Below are positions 18,745-29,283 of a DNA stretch of 64,000 nt, piece by piece. The notes under the pieces were generated by a model. The model did no database searches, was not told where the DNA came from, and worked only from the letters and a program-made list of their open reading frames with translations. Location of the stretch: assembly GCA_024867545.1 (NCBI GenBank), contig JANFNE010000004.1, forward strand, positions 1,612,001-1,676,000, read 5' to 3'. The stretch comes from Phytopythium helicoides (Eukaryota; Oomycota; Peronosporomycetes; Pythiales; Pythiaceae). The translations under genes and the position numbers were made by a program. The stretch's first letter is position 1, and each line of letters starts with the position of its first letter.

Positions 18745-19116
18745 ATGACGCGCTCCCGCCTCGCGCTGCTCGCCTCGCTGCTGCTCGCGCTGGCCTCGGC
18801 GCAGCCGCTGTACACGCTCCTGGGCGAGTGGATCCCCGCGACCATCAACGAGCACTCGGAGCGCGCGCTGGCGCTGGCGCTGCGCGACCGCGCGGCCGCG
18901 TCGGGCGTTGGCTTGTGCTACACGCAGATCGACGCCGTGCAGCAGCAGCTCGTCAACGGCATCAACTTCCGCTTCTACGCACGCGGCTGCGCGATGGGCG
19001 GCGGCCGCTGCGACGACGCGGCCTGCGCGGACGCCGCGCCATTCCAGATCGACGTCTTCTGCCAGCCGTGGACCAACACGGCGCGCGTGCTCAACGTGGC
19101 GCAGGTCACGCAGTAG
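18745..19116 (+). CDS. Secreted cystatin-like cysteine protease inhibitor, second copy
   Basis: The ATG at 18745 gives 123 residues beginning with a classical signal peptide (MTRSRLALLASLLLALASAQ). An upstream in-frame Met at 18640 would bury it. The mature domain has Gly in the N-terminal trunk (LLGEW), a helix (NEHSERALALALRD), QQLVNG as the Q-x-V-x-G loop and QPWTN as the Pro-Trp loop, so all three contact elements are canonical. Five Cys remain, an odd number. It is much diverged from the copy at 15232. The gene is followed by AATAAA at 19188-19193, a possible polyadenylation signal. Confidence 0.9.
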   Translation: MTRSRLALLASLLLALASAQPLYTLLGEWIPATINEHSERALALALRDRAAASGVGLCYTQIDAVQQQLVNGINFRFYARGCAMGGGRCDDAACADAAPFQIDVFCQPWTNTARVLNVAQVTQ

Positions 19117-19420
19117 CCGCCGGCTCTGCGCGTGTTTGTGTGTGTGCGTTCGTGACGACCATGATTTAAGCTAGCCGCCCGCCATGTAATAAAGAGAACA
19201 CCATTGAAATTCCAGTCCGACGTGGCGCGCGCAGCTTGTGGAGACTGCTCGGCCAGCGCCAACCGCTCATATGCTCCTGCGACGGATGCGGGGGGCCATG
19301 GATACATGACATGGCACACCCAAATCCTAATTTCCTACCGTACTACATTTTTCACACTCTGGTCTGCGACTTGGAAGATCCCTCTCCCTCGATTTCATTC
19401 ACCCACTGGTCACCTTCTCT
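19117..19420. other. Convergent intergenic region
   Basis: This holds the 3' flank of the cystatin (plus) and of the MED15-like gene (minus). AATAAA at 19188-19193 is the only signal noted. Confidence 0.4.
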
Positions 19421-21156
19421 TCACACTTGCGAACCACGAGGAGGAGACACATTCACAGGCAGCGAAGCCTGCTTCTGGTCGCGCATTCGACGAAGAAAGC
19501 GCTGCCACTGCCGCTGAGCTGTCCTCGCAGCGTCCGCCGCAGCGTTCCGCACGCCAGCTCGCCCGCGCTGGTTCTCGAAGATGGCCTGCTTGACCTTGAG
19601 TCGCTGACACATGGGGGCCAGGCGCTGGTGGATGTACCGCTCCACGCGGTCCAGCGCCTCGACGCGGTCGTCCGTCACGGCCTCGTTCTTGCCGATTTTC
19701 CGAGTCAGCACTGCCAGGATCTTCTTGATGTCGACCATCAGTGCTGCGATCTTCTGCGCTTCTACGGGCGACGCGCAGCTCTTCTCCATCGGCCGCAACT
19801 CCTTGTACAAAGCAACGAGGTCGCTCTGGTACTCGAGCTTCAACTCGCTCACGCGCGACTGGTATGCTAGCCTCAGCGCGTCTTCCACCATCGCCCATTG
19901 CGCAGCGTCGTTGATTCCCGGAGCTGGCTCGGGTTCTGTTGTCAGATCGATGACATCCGACGGAAGAACGGCGGTCAGCGCGGCTTCGGAATCAACAATA
20001 CCAGAGGCGCCGGGTTCTGTCAATGGCTTAGCAGTTGTGAGACGCGTGCTGGGGGTGGTGACAACTACTTCCGGCGGCTTCTCCAGCGGGATCGGTGGTT
20101 GCTGACTCGCAGGTTGCGGCCATTGGAGCGGCTCTGTCGCGGAGACATTGGACGAATACGTCACTGTCGGAGCCAGCGGCGCGTTGTCGACAGCTTTTTC
20201 CGAGGGTTGCTCCATTCCGAGCGGGAACACAGCCGCAGATGGATGTATTGGATGAAGCTGGATGTCTTCTTGCTGCAACAACTCGATCATGTGGTCAATC
20301 GGATCCGAGTCGTTCAAGCTCGGCGCGCGAACAAGGGAGCCCTTGTTGCTGGCACTTGGAGGCTGAGCGAGCAGCAGCATTTGCTGCTCTAGCTGCGCCT
20401 GCTGGAGTTTCAATCGCGCGTCCTCTTGCCTCCGCTGCAGCACGCGCAGAAGACGCTCGCGAAGCTCGGGTTGGCCCTCGGTCGCGCTGTGCACGCGCGC
20501 GATCTCATTCATGTGGGTCTGGTACAGCGGGAGGATCTCGTTGTTCTGCTTGTCGAGCAGCTCCAGGTACTGCACTGCCAGGCTCTGCTCGTGCTGCGTC
20601 AGCGGCATGTGCACTGGGCTGTTCATGTTGACGCTGCTAGCTTCACGCGGCCCGACAAGCTGTTGGAGAGAAGATATCCCGTCGGCGCCGTCGTCGTTGT
20701 CCGCGGCCATCTGCGCGCGCCAACGCGCGATCTCGAGCCTCACGCTGGCCAAGTACGCGTCCTGCCCAGCGTCGTCAGCCCCATCTTGAGTCCGAGCCCA
20801 GCCCACGGCGCCGCACCTTGTCGCCGCTCGTCTTCCACACGGCGAGCTCTGCGTTGGCCGCGTCGACCCACGCGCGCACGCGCGCCTCCCGCTCTGCGCC
20901 AGAGCCCTCTCGCCGCAGCAGCGCGTCGTAGCTGTTGGGGGAAGCGCCATAGAGACAGCAAGGCTTTCGTTAGCGTCGAGTTCGCGCAGCATCTCCGCGA
21001 GAGACAGGCCCCGCCGCCGCCGCCGGTGATATATCTGACCAGCGACTGGCGAGGCCCGAGCGCCAGCACGCACAGCTCCGTCACCAGCGCCGTGCGCTCG
21101 TCCGTTGACACCGAGAGCTGCCACTGCGGCGCGCGCGCCACGCCCACGCGCTCCAT
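19421..21156 (-). CDS. MED15-like Mediator tail subunit, short paralogue with KIX domain
   Basis: Three exons join in frame: 21156-21074, 20931-20817 and 20761-19421 (introns 142 and 55 bp). The product has 512 residues. The N-terminal ~80 residues form a KIX-like three-helix domain (WQLSVSTDERTALVTEL, YDALLRREG, DAYLASVRLEIARW). The C-terminal region (~365-460) has 'YQSRVSELKLEY ... DRVERYIHQRLAPMCQRLK', the conserved MED15 block. Both introns fall at the same codons and phases (2, then 0) as in the full MED15 gene at 24224, proving the two are paralogues. The Gln-rich linker is much reduced. It is divergent from the full-length copy, with an inserted element between them. Confidence 0.85.
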
Positions 21157-21263
21157 AGAGACAGGCCGGGCGACGGGAATCGTCGAGGTAACTTACTATA
21201 CAATGCCGCCTCATCACCTGCGGTTCTCGCTGCAAGCTGTCACGACCGGGGATAAGGAAAAAC

Positions 21264-21299
21264 CCATGGATTTTTGATGCCAAAGTTGGGATTTATAAA
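21264..21299 (+). repeat. Left terminal inverted repeat candidate
   Basis: The blocks CATGGATTTTT, GATG, CCAAA and TGGGATTTATAAA read inward here and recur in reverse complement at 23867-23907 with small gaps. Weaker matches continue on both sides (GGAAA outside, TGGGT inside). Confidence 0.65.
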
Positions 21300-21440
21300 A
21301 ATATGGGTGAAAGCGCCAATGTACAGCGAGATTTTAGGAGCTTCCACGAGCAAGTTCTCGCTCGTCAACTCGCAGGCCTTTAACGCCAGATATGACAGGA
21401 CTCCTCGACGAAGGGTGCGCCGATTGAACTTGCTGACGCG

Positions 21441-21744
21441 CTAGCGCAGCAGCTGCCTGTTCTTGATCAAGATGTTCTTGGCCGCGTTGGTATCGCGGTC
21501 AAGCACTGCATTGCAGCCATGGAGACCTTGAGAAGGACATCGGAGGACGCTACTGCCCCCGAGGTTGTCGTGGAGCGTGCCACAGCTTGAGCATGTCTTG
21601 GAGGTGTACTCTTCCTCACATCTGACGACGTAGCCACCCACGCGCGCCATCTTGTAAGTGAGCAGCATCTTGAAGCGGAAATGCGCTTGTGCCATCATCG
21701 CTCGCACCGTCAGACTGCGAATCACCTGCTGCTGCTGTTGATGG

Positions 21745-21776
<32 letters not shown>

Positions 21777-23420
21777 AGCGCGCTGAACGTCATCTTCGGC
21801 CGTAGCAGGTATAGCGTCTGATGCGAAGGCGCTGACCAGGTGCTTCTGCACCATCTCGGACGTCTGGAACGACGTAAGGAGCACCATGTAGTAGTTTGAC
21901 GTCAGCCACTTGGCGAGTTAGTGGTACATGTCGTTCACGCAGCGAGTAGCTTTCCTCGACGTGAGCCGGATTCGCCGACGCAAGCGATAGCGCTTGCGGT
22001 GCTCGCTGATCTTGACGTGGCGCAGCTCTCGCTTGCGCCTACTTCGCGTCCTGGTCCTGTGGCGTGCCTTACAAGCGTTCACGGCCTGCTGTAAAGTCGA
22101 CTTGTCAGCGTCAATGTGCTCAAACTTCCGTTGTAGAAAAGCGGGCGTGTCAGAAATGCTCAACGTGGGGCCGTCAGGGTCATAAGAAGTGATAAAGTTC
22201 CGCACGCCAGGATCGAGAGCGCAGATTCTATCCGAGGAGCCATGCTGGAACTACTTCTTCCTGGGCACGATCAGGTAGTAGTCGCCGTCATGAAGACGCT
22301 GGAGGCGAACTGACATTGTGATGGGTTTACGCTCATGAACGAAGATGCCGTCATGTTTATCAAAGCCATAGAATTCAGGAGCAAAGAGAACGCGAGTGAT
22401 GCCATCTTCGTCCTCAATAAACCTTATTAGTCTTTTGTGCAGCTCAATGGTGTTCGACGGGGCAAATTTGCTCTTGAATTTCAGTTCAGGAAAAGTAGTC
22501 GGCTCGTTTCTCGTGAGATGTCCAAAGTAGCCACTGACAGATGATCTCACAGCCTTCATAAAATCGCGGAAAGCCGAATCATGTACAACATAATTCACTT
22601 GGAGGTGGCGAGCGAGTCCTCGCTTATTACGAAAGTAGCGACTCATCGTGTGCATCTTTGATATGGGGCGGTACTCTGCACCAAGCTCGGAGATTGTCAT
22701 CTTGTTGGTTCTGGAACAAGTCGCGACTCACGTCGCAATGTTGTCTCTCGACAGGCCGACCAACTTGTTGTAGACCGCTCAGTTTGCTGCAAACATCTGG
22801 TCGAGCTTCTCGGCGGGTTTGTCCGGCTCGACTAACTCGTGCAGCGACCGGAGCTCCTCAATGATCGAGCAAGGGACATGCTCGGCCGGCAAGACATTCG
22901 TTCGCCAGTCTTCCGGGCGCTGCTCGTCAACGAAGCTGCCGACCTCGAACCACGACGTAAGCAGTGGCTCGACTGACCGCTGACTGTCTGGGACTCGCTC
23001 GCGGACGTACGCGTGCGGCTTCTGCTTGCGACCTCGCTCGCGTCGACGTTAATCTTTGCTAGGCTTGCCCTTATTCCAGTGCTTCTTGGAGCGTCGCTGG
23101 CGGGATTGTCGTGGCTGGCGCTCGCGCCGAGGCTTGGTGACACGCTCGAGCTCACCCTGCTCTGGCATCCATCACTCATCGGCAATGGCACGGTCGAACC
23201 ACGAGCTCGGGTGCGCTAGCTGCTCGCGTGTGCGTCGCGGTTCGTTGGACCGTCGCTTTTTTTGTCGAGGCTTCTTCTCTGAGCCGGACTCGAGGACGAT
23301 CTCGCCAATGCCAGGGATGATGTTCTCGTCGTCAGAGTCCGGCACAATCTCCCGATGCCAGGGATGATCCGTCGCTTCCTGGAGCGGGCTCTGTCTCGAG
23401 CAGCCGCACGCGACCTGGCA
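21441..23420 (-). pseudogene. Fanzor/TnpB-like RNA-guided nuclease homologue, six in-frame stops
   Basis: Read from ~23420 down to the final stop at 21441-21443, one single frame carries a recognisable TnpB-family protein. A basic, disordered N terminus ('KPHAYVRERVPD') is followed by a helical segment with 'AVYNKLVGLSRDN', the RuvC-I motif 'ALDPGVRNF', an Arg-rich bridging region and 'LAKWLTSNY'. The end has a zinc ribbon ('CSSCG ... C ... GC') and RuvC-III 'DRDTNAAKN'. Six stop codons interrupt it at 23172-23174, 23049-23051, 22779-22781, 22728-22730, 22251-22253 and 21918-21920, yet no frameshift was found after ~23370. An Asn/Gln repeat (about 21727-21778) is inserted before the zinc ribbon. 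Family membership is clear from motifs; activity is not expected. Confidence 0.85.
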
Positions 23421-23866
23421 GACCTAGGTTGCACGAGCTTTCGCCGACGAGGAATGCAGGAGAATGGCAACGGCCGCGTTGCCGCAGCTTGCCCTTGAGC
23501 TGCTAGATCCGATGCGAGTCGAGGTGCAACTTCAATTTGTGAGCCCATTGGCTGGATTTTATGTTGGGGCGCTGTCCCAAGTGTCGATGAATCGACCCGA
23601 GATGCCCTCGGGTAGCCGCAGCGCCTTGTGATCACCCGTGTACTCCTGGAAGTGTGGAAAGGAGAGCTCGCACCACTCGACACACTCACGTCGCTCCTGA
23701 CCGTTCCATCTGGCGCATCCACACACTGCCAAAGATGAACCAATACTGAAGGTGCTTGCGCCGCCAGACATCAAGACGACACCACGCCTAAAGAGCCCGA
23801 CGCCGAAGCGCCGGTTGCAACGCGCACAACACCACTTCAGCCGACGCTGGACGAGAGACCCAGGTG

Positions 23867-23907
23867 TTTATAAATCCCAGTTTTGGGATCATCCTGAAAA
23901 ATCCATG
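23867..23907 (-). repeat. Right terminal inverted repeat candidate
   Basis: TTTATAAATCCCA, TTTTGGGATC and GAAAAATCCATG are the reverse complement of the blocks at 21264-21299, with a few inserted bases. It lies ~100 bp upstream of the probable MED15 initiator. Confidence 0.65.
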
Positions 23908-24003
23908 TTCGTTTCCAGTGCTGCTTTTGTAGCCAATGGGGTGTGTCTATTTCGTTTTTTGGCCAATGGGGCAGCCGAGCTGAACCGCCCCCCGCCGCCC
24001 AGC

Positions 24004-24022
24004 CCTCACTTTCACTTTTGCC
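24004..24022 (+). promoter_or_regulatory. Oomycete Inr/FPR core promoter of MED15
   Basis: CCTCACTTT followed by CACTTTTGCC matches the paired initiator and flanking region of oomycete core promoters with one substitution in each half. The leader to the ATG at 24224 would be ~215 nt. Confidence 0.55.
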
Positions 24023-24223
24023 TCGTGGCGCGCAGGTCGAGTTTTCGGCGGAGAACGCCGCGCGCTCAGCGGAGCGGGCGGACGTCGCGGCGCCAGGCGC
24101 AGCGCAGAGCTCAGCGGGCGCGTGGCCGCCTCTCGTCGTCTCGTCGTCGCTCAGCGGGCGACTCGCGGGCCTCGACCGCGTCCTGACCAAGCGAGAGACT
24201 TTTGGCGGAGACAGGCGGGCACC

Positions 24224-27200
24224 ATGGAGGGCCAGTGGCGGCAGGAGATCCCGGAGGACATGCGCAAGCAGATGATCACAGAGATGTACGTGCGGGCGTG
24301 CGGACTTGGAGGGGGAGGAAGGCTCCCTTGAAGCGCGCTGGGAGTCGACGCGTGGCTCACGAATAGCTCTGAGCGCAGGTATCACGAGCTCGCGCGTATC
24401 TCCGGGGAGAGCGACAAGCAGAAGGTTTGGGGCTCGGCTGCGAAGTTCGAGCTCATGCTGTGGTCCAACAGCCCCGACAAGGTGCGTGCGCGCGCCTCGG
24501 CCTGATCGGTTAAACGAGGCATAAAAGTGACCCCTGGGTGCGTGTCTTGGCTCGCAGAACACGTATCTGCTCAAGATGCAGCGCAAGATCATGAGTCTCA
24601 AGAAAAAGCTGGGGGCTGCCGATGCCGCGCAGCAGCAGCAACAGCAGCAGCAGCCCATGGCTCAGGCCATGATGGCCGCGAATGCGGCCCAGCTGAACGC
24701 GGCATCGCTCAACGCTGGCATCCCGCACACCAACGTGATCGCGTCCACGTCAGCGGCGACCATGAATGGCGTGAACGGCGCGAACCCCATGGGAACCACG
24801 GCTGCGGCCACGAGCAACCCGATGGCGGTGAATGCCGCGGCAATGGGACTCAATGCTGGTCAGTTCCAAAACGCCGCGGCCGCCAACCCGGCTGTAAACG
24901 TGATGAACAACTTCCAGCAGCCTGCTAACGTGATGGCTGCCAACGGAGTAGCCCCAGGCACCACAGCAGCGACCAATGGTGCTGCCGGTGCTGCTGGTTT
25001 GACCGCTACCAACACGGCGGTCGCTACGGCGAACGGAACCGCAACCACCCCGACGTCCGTCAATATGGCAGCCGCCCCGCATCAACAGGCTCAGCAATGG
25101 CTGCAGCGTATTCAAGTGCAGTTTCAAGCCCAACAACAACAGCTGCTGCATACGCAAAACCAGGAGATTCAGCAAATGCGCCAGCAGCACTTGAACCAGC
25201 AACAACAGCTCGCGCAACAACAGCAGCAGCAGGGTGTGTCACCCGAGCTGAGACGGCAACAGCTCCAGCAACTCCAGCAGCAGCATCAGCTTGCGCGCAC
25301 TCGCCTCCAGCAACTCCACAAGGGCAAGCAGCAGCAGCTTCAACGCAAGCAGCAACAGTACTTGCTTCAGAAGCAACAACAGCTTCAGCAGCAACAGGCT
25401 CAGCAAGCGCAGGCTGCCCAGACCCAACTGAATGGTGCGGCAGCAGCGACTGTAACGACAGCAATGATGGGCACTGCGGCGGCTGGGACAACGACAGCTT
25501 CGATGAGCATGCCAAACGCTACGACTGTGCAAACGATGGCTCCGAATGTGGCCTCTGCTGCGTCTGCGGCAAACCAAGCGGCCCTGGCGGCAGCTGCTGC
25601 GCGAAATGTGAAGCCTGAGCAAGTGACGGCGGCTCATAATCAACAGGCAGCGATGCGGGAAATGCAGCGTGCTCAGAACACGATGGATCTGGAGAACTCT
25701 GTTCTAAAGCACGTGTCTGACAGTGCCGCCAGTTTGAACGGCTCTGCGGTGACTGCCACGGTGCCTGCTACCAATGGCGACGATAACGCTTCCTACGTTG
25801 AGCGATTGAAGGAGCTGCGCCGAAAGTATTGGGACGACCTCGTGATCGTTTTTCGCGAGTTTGAGCGCATGGTGAAGCAGAAGCCCGCGAGTCAGCAGCA
25901 GGAGCGGATCAACACGTTCCTTGTCAACCTCAAGCGTATCATTGCTCTGCTACAACAGGATCCGTCCAAGGCGACAAATACTCGGAATGACCTTGACCGT
26001 GTCGAAACCCATATCCAGAAGCAAGTGTTGCCGATTTTGGAGCGGCTCAAGAACAAGACTCGTGGCGCAGCTGCCGCAGGCAGCACGGCTACGACTGCTC
26101 AGCAGCAACAGCAACAACAGCAGCAGCAGCAACAACAACAGCAACAACAGCAGCAACAACAACAAGAACAGCTGAAGAAGCAGCAAATGGAGCAGCAGCG
26201 CTTGGCCCAGCTCCAAGAGCAGCAGAAGAAACTCCAGGAACAGCACAAGGCGGAGCAGCAGCGCAAGTTGCTAGAGGAGCAGCAAAAGAAGAAGTTGCAA
26301 CTGGAGGCAGCCACGGCTGCTGCAAAGAAGCAGCAGGAGTTGCTGGAGCAGCAGCGCAAGCAGAAGCAACTTCAGCAACAACAGCAACAGCAGCAGCAAC
26401 AACAGCAACAACAACAACAGCAGCAGCAGCAGCAGCGAGCTCAACAGCAAGCTTTGATGCAGCAGCAACGTCAAAAGATGCTTGCCCAACAGCAACAGCA
26501 ACAATTGGCTGCCGCGCAGCTCAAAGCGCAGCAGAACCAAATGCGTGCGAATGCTGCTGCGGCTGCAACTGCTGCCGTTGTCGGGAACGGAGCAATCGCT
26601 AATGGTCAAGTTCAGACGACGCCAGCTACCACTGCAATTCCTGGTGCGACAGTGGGGACTCCGACTGGCGCAGCAAGTATTGCAGTACCGACTCCTCCAG
26701 TGGCGGCTGTTCCTGCGGCTGTCCAGGCGAACGGTGCAGCCGCTTTGACCGCAGCTCAGTACCGGACGTTCAAAATCCCGGACAACCGAAAACAGCAGCT
26801 GACGGCGCAACACGCCAAGCTCCGGGAGCAGCAGCAGGAACTCATTCTTCAGCAAAGTCGCGCGAAGACGCCGGGACAACAGGCGAAGCTCGCACAACAG
26901 GCGCAGCGTCTGGCACACATGATTAACAAGATTTCGCAGCAACTGGTGCAATGCAAGCTCGCAGAGGAATACGAGCAGGCGCAGGGCAAGGCCAACAGCA
27001 TCAGCGCTCCCCCGACAGCTGTTACGCAAGCGACTCTGACGTCCGCTTCAACCTCCACTGTGGGCGGCAACGTCAACAAGGCCGCCGATGTGAAGGTTGA
27101 AGTGCCAGGGACGACGCTGGCGGCCGGTATCGTGGGCACAGGCGAGTTGGCGGCCGACCTCACTGCTGTGGACCCAGTCACTGTAACTGCAGTAGACGGG

Positions 27201-27464
27201 CTTGCATCTGCTGGTGTTCCGGCATCCTTGGGGACGGGTGTTGGTTTGCTGGATGGCGGTGCAGGAGTCACTGCTGGCGACTCGGCGCCGTTCAAGTCGG
27301 TGGTGCCGGACCTGACGGGTCTTGGCGCATCGGAGAAGCTGCTGACTGCTGTCGCGGCGTACGAGAAGCACAAGCCCGAAGTGCTGAAGCGTGGGGCCGA
27401 CCGCTTTTCTCGCGTTGCCGTGGCGATCGGCGCCAAGCTGAAGACTTCGTACGTGGCGACCTAG
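24224..27464 (+). CDS. MED15: Mediator complex subunit 15, Gln-rich
   Basis: Exons 24224-24285, 24379-24481 and 24558-27464 join in frame (introns 93 and 76 bp) to give 1023 residues. Residues 1-~75 are a KIX domain (WRQEIPEDMRKQMITEM, FELMLWSNS, TYLLKMQRKIMSLKKKL), the part of MED15 that binds activators. A Gln/Ala/Asn-rich linker follows. Residues ~467-565 ('YVERLKELRRKYWDDL ... DRVETHIQKQVLPILERLK') are the conserved MED15 core. Two long polyglutamine tracts (26101-26165, 26376-26440) sit after it, and a further helical region ends the protein. As in fungi and plants it should belong to the Mediator tail in the nucleus. The polyQ tracts are mixed CAA/CAG, so they are expected to be fairly stable. 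Confidence 0.9.
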
Positions 27465-27896
27465 CCGCTGACTGCACCTGCCTTTTGGCATGTACGTACG
27501 TGTCGGCGGCGGTGGCCCGACTCGGTGCCGCCTCTTTTATTTATGAGGGTCATGGAGCGAGCCCAGAGCGGCGAGAAAGAGAGTGGATAGGCATGCATGC
27601 ATGGCTCACCTCGCTCCGTCGACCGAGATAAAAAGAGGGAAAATCGACTGATGTTGATGTTCATGTCTGCGCTTTGACGTGCATGGGTTCACCTCGTTCT
27701 TGTCGCGCGAAGGTCGCTGTAAATGGTGTGCCGACATGTGCCGCCACGGGCGGACGCGGCGGACGCTCGGGCGGACGAGCGCGGACGCGTCCACCTTTGC
27801 TACCGGGCGCCACAGTCGAAAGCAAGCGGGGAAACGCGGGGGCCGCGCAGCGGACGACGAGGATCCGGCGGCTGTTAGCGCTGCGAAGGGCTCAGC
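27465..27896. other. Intergenic region, nothing recognised
   Basis: This 432 bp is the 3' flank of MED15 and the promoter of the Sds3-like gene. It is rich in CGGACG near 27750-27850. No repeat unit or regulatory motif is certain. Confidence 0.4.
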
Positions 27897-29077
27897 ATGG
27901 CGACGGTGGAGCAGGAGACGGCGGTGGACGAGCGGACGGCGCTCAAGCCCCCGGCGGACGAGCGGACGGCGCTCAAGCCCCCGGCGGACGAGCGGACGGA
28001 GCCCACGGCCTCGGGCAAGGAGGCCGAGGCCAAGGCGGCGGCGTCGCCAACGTCGGTGGCCGAGGTGGCGGCAGTGCCGTTGGCGCAGCACGAGACGGCG
28101 GAGGAGACGCGGAGGCGTGCGGTGGAGCGCGCCAGGCGGCGGCTGCGCATCCAGCTCGAGTTTGTGGAGAACGCGCGGCAGCGCGTGCTGGACGAGAGCC
28201 ACCCGGATATGAGCGCGCGGCTGGTTAAGCTGCGCGAGGAGCGCGAGCGCATGGAGCAGCGCGCGCGTATGCGCTCGGAGCAGTTTGAGCACGGCACGGC
28301 CGTCATCTTCGCCTACGAGTGCGATGAGGCCAACTCGGAGTTCGAGATGCAGTGCGAGAAGCTGCGCCAGGAGATGCTCGAGGAGATCCACAACGAGATG
28401 GAGATCATCAACGACCAGCGCAAGGGCGGCAACCCCTCGGGTGAGATGGGGCTGAAAGTGGTTGGGTATAGTAGGAGGACTGCTAACGCTGCATTTGCAT
28501 GACAAACGCAGAGCGCAAGATCAGCCGCAACACGCGCAGCACGCGCACCAAGAACGGCGCGGACCACTCCTCGTTCGAGTTTGACACGGCCGAGAAGATC
28601 AAGAAGCGCGCGAACGGCTACGTCTTCCAGCCGCTCGAGAACAAGCTCGCGCAGTCGGAAGTCGACCACGATCTGCGCGAGCTCACGGCGAATTTTGAGG
28701 CCACCAAGAAGCGCCGCGTCGAGGCTGGTGGGTGCTGTGGTTCATGGGTACACGTGGGATGGATGGCTTTCGATGAACTAACGACACCATTTGGCGCAGA
28801 CGCGGCGGCGCTGCCGCTGGCAAAGTACTACCGGTCGCGGTTGTTGTACCGTGACTGGGTATTTCAGGAGGGCGACGAGGTGTACGTGATGAACTACATT
28901 GCCTCGAGCGAGTACGTGGCTGTGATCTGCGGCATCACGCCGTCCGAGGTCGTGGTGCTGTCGGAGAAGGGCAAGTACTGCCGCCTCGTCATCATGGACC
29001 TCCGGCAAGGCCGTGTGGTGCTGTCGACGCTCGATGAGAACCACGAGCTCGACGACGATTCGTTCGGAAGCTCGTAG
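27897..29077 (+). CDS. Sds3/BRMS1-family subunit of a Sin3-type histone deacetylase complex
   Basis: Exons 27897-28440, 28512-28727 and 28800-29077 (introns 71 and 72 bp) give 345 residues. After a short repetitive, charged N terminus comes a long coiled coil ('RLRIQLEFVENARQ' to 'EEIHNEMEIINDQRK') of the Sds3-like type, with the conserved spacing of an aromatic/acidic helix followed by basic helices. The C-terminal ~90 residues ('GDEVYVMNYIASSEYVAVICGI ... GRVVLSTLDE') resemble the small beta domain that caps Sds3/BRMS1 proteins. The family bridges Sin3 and Rpd3-class deacetylases. Assignment rests on the coiled-coil pattern and domain order. Confidence 0.7.
27927..27999 (+). repeat. Coding minisatellite, 30-bp unit
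   Basis: Two perfect copies and one partial copy encode D-E-R-T-A-L-K-P-P-A in the N terminus of the Sds3-like protein. The unit is a multiple of three, so copy-number change keeps frame. Confidence 0.8.
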
Positions 29078-29283
29078 GCGCTCCGTTCGTCAGCATCCGG
29101 CCTTGTAGCCCTCCCATTTTGCTTTTCTCTCTCTCCTTCCCGGCGCTTGCATTTCGTGTCGATTCATTTATCAGGACAAGGACGCTGTAAGAAGCCCCCT
29201 GCGCACAATAAATCGTCCCTTTGGTGTCTTTTTGTCCACGCTGCGGTTTGCTTTCATTCATTCAATGACGAAGCACAACTTGC

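Larger units (their letters stand above)
21255..23915 (-). mobile_element. Degenerate DNA transposon carrying a Fanzor/TnpB-like gene
   Basis: Imperfect inverted repeats at 21264-21299 and 23867-23907 enclose a 2.6 kb segment. It holds a long TnpB/Fanzor-like reading frame on the minus strand and, nearer the right end, a separate open fragment (23559-23774, 'WNGQERRECVEWCELSF ...') in another frame. The element lies in the divergent promoter region of two MED15 paralogues. No clear target-site duplication was seen. The alternative is that the inverted repeats are the duplicated promoters of the two genes and the relic merely lies between them. Confidence 0.6.

Noticed and set aside
21441..22700. 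Reading the Fanzor-like region as three separate small genes or as exons
   Set aside because: All pieces lie in one frame separated only by single stop codons; no GT/AG pairs remove just the stops.
25060..26359. Long minus-strand frames rich in Leu, Cys or Ala opposite MED15
   Set aside because: They are complements of CAG/CAA glutamine tracts in the MED15 coding sequence.
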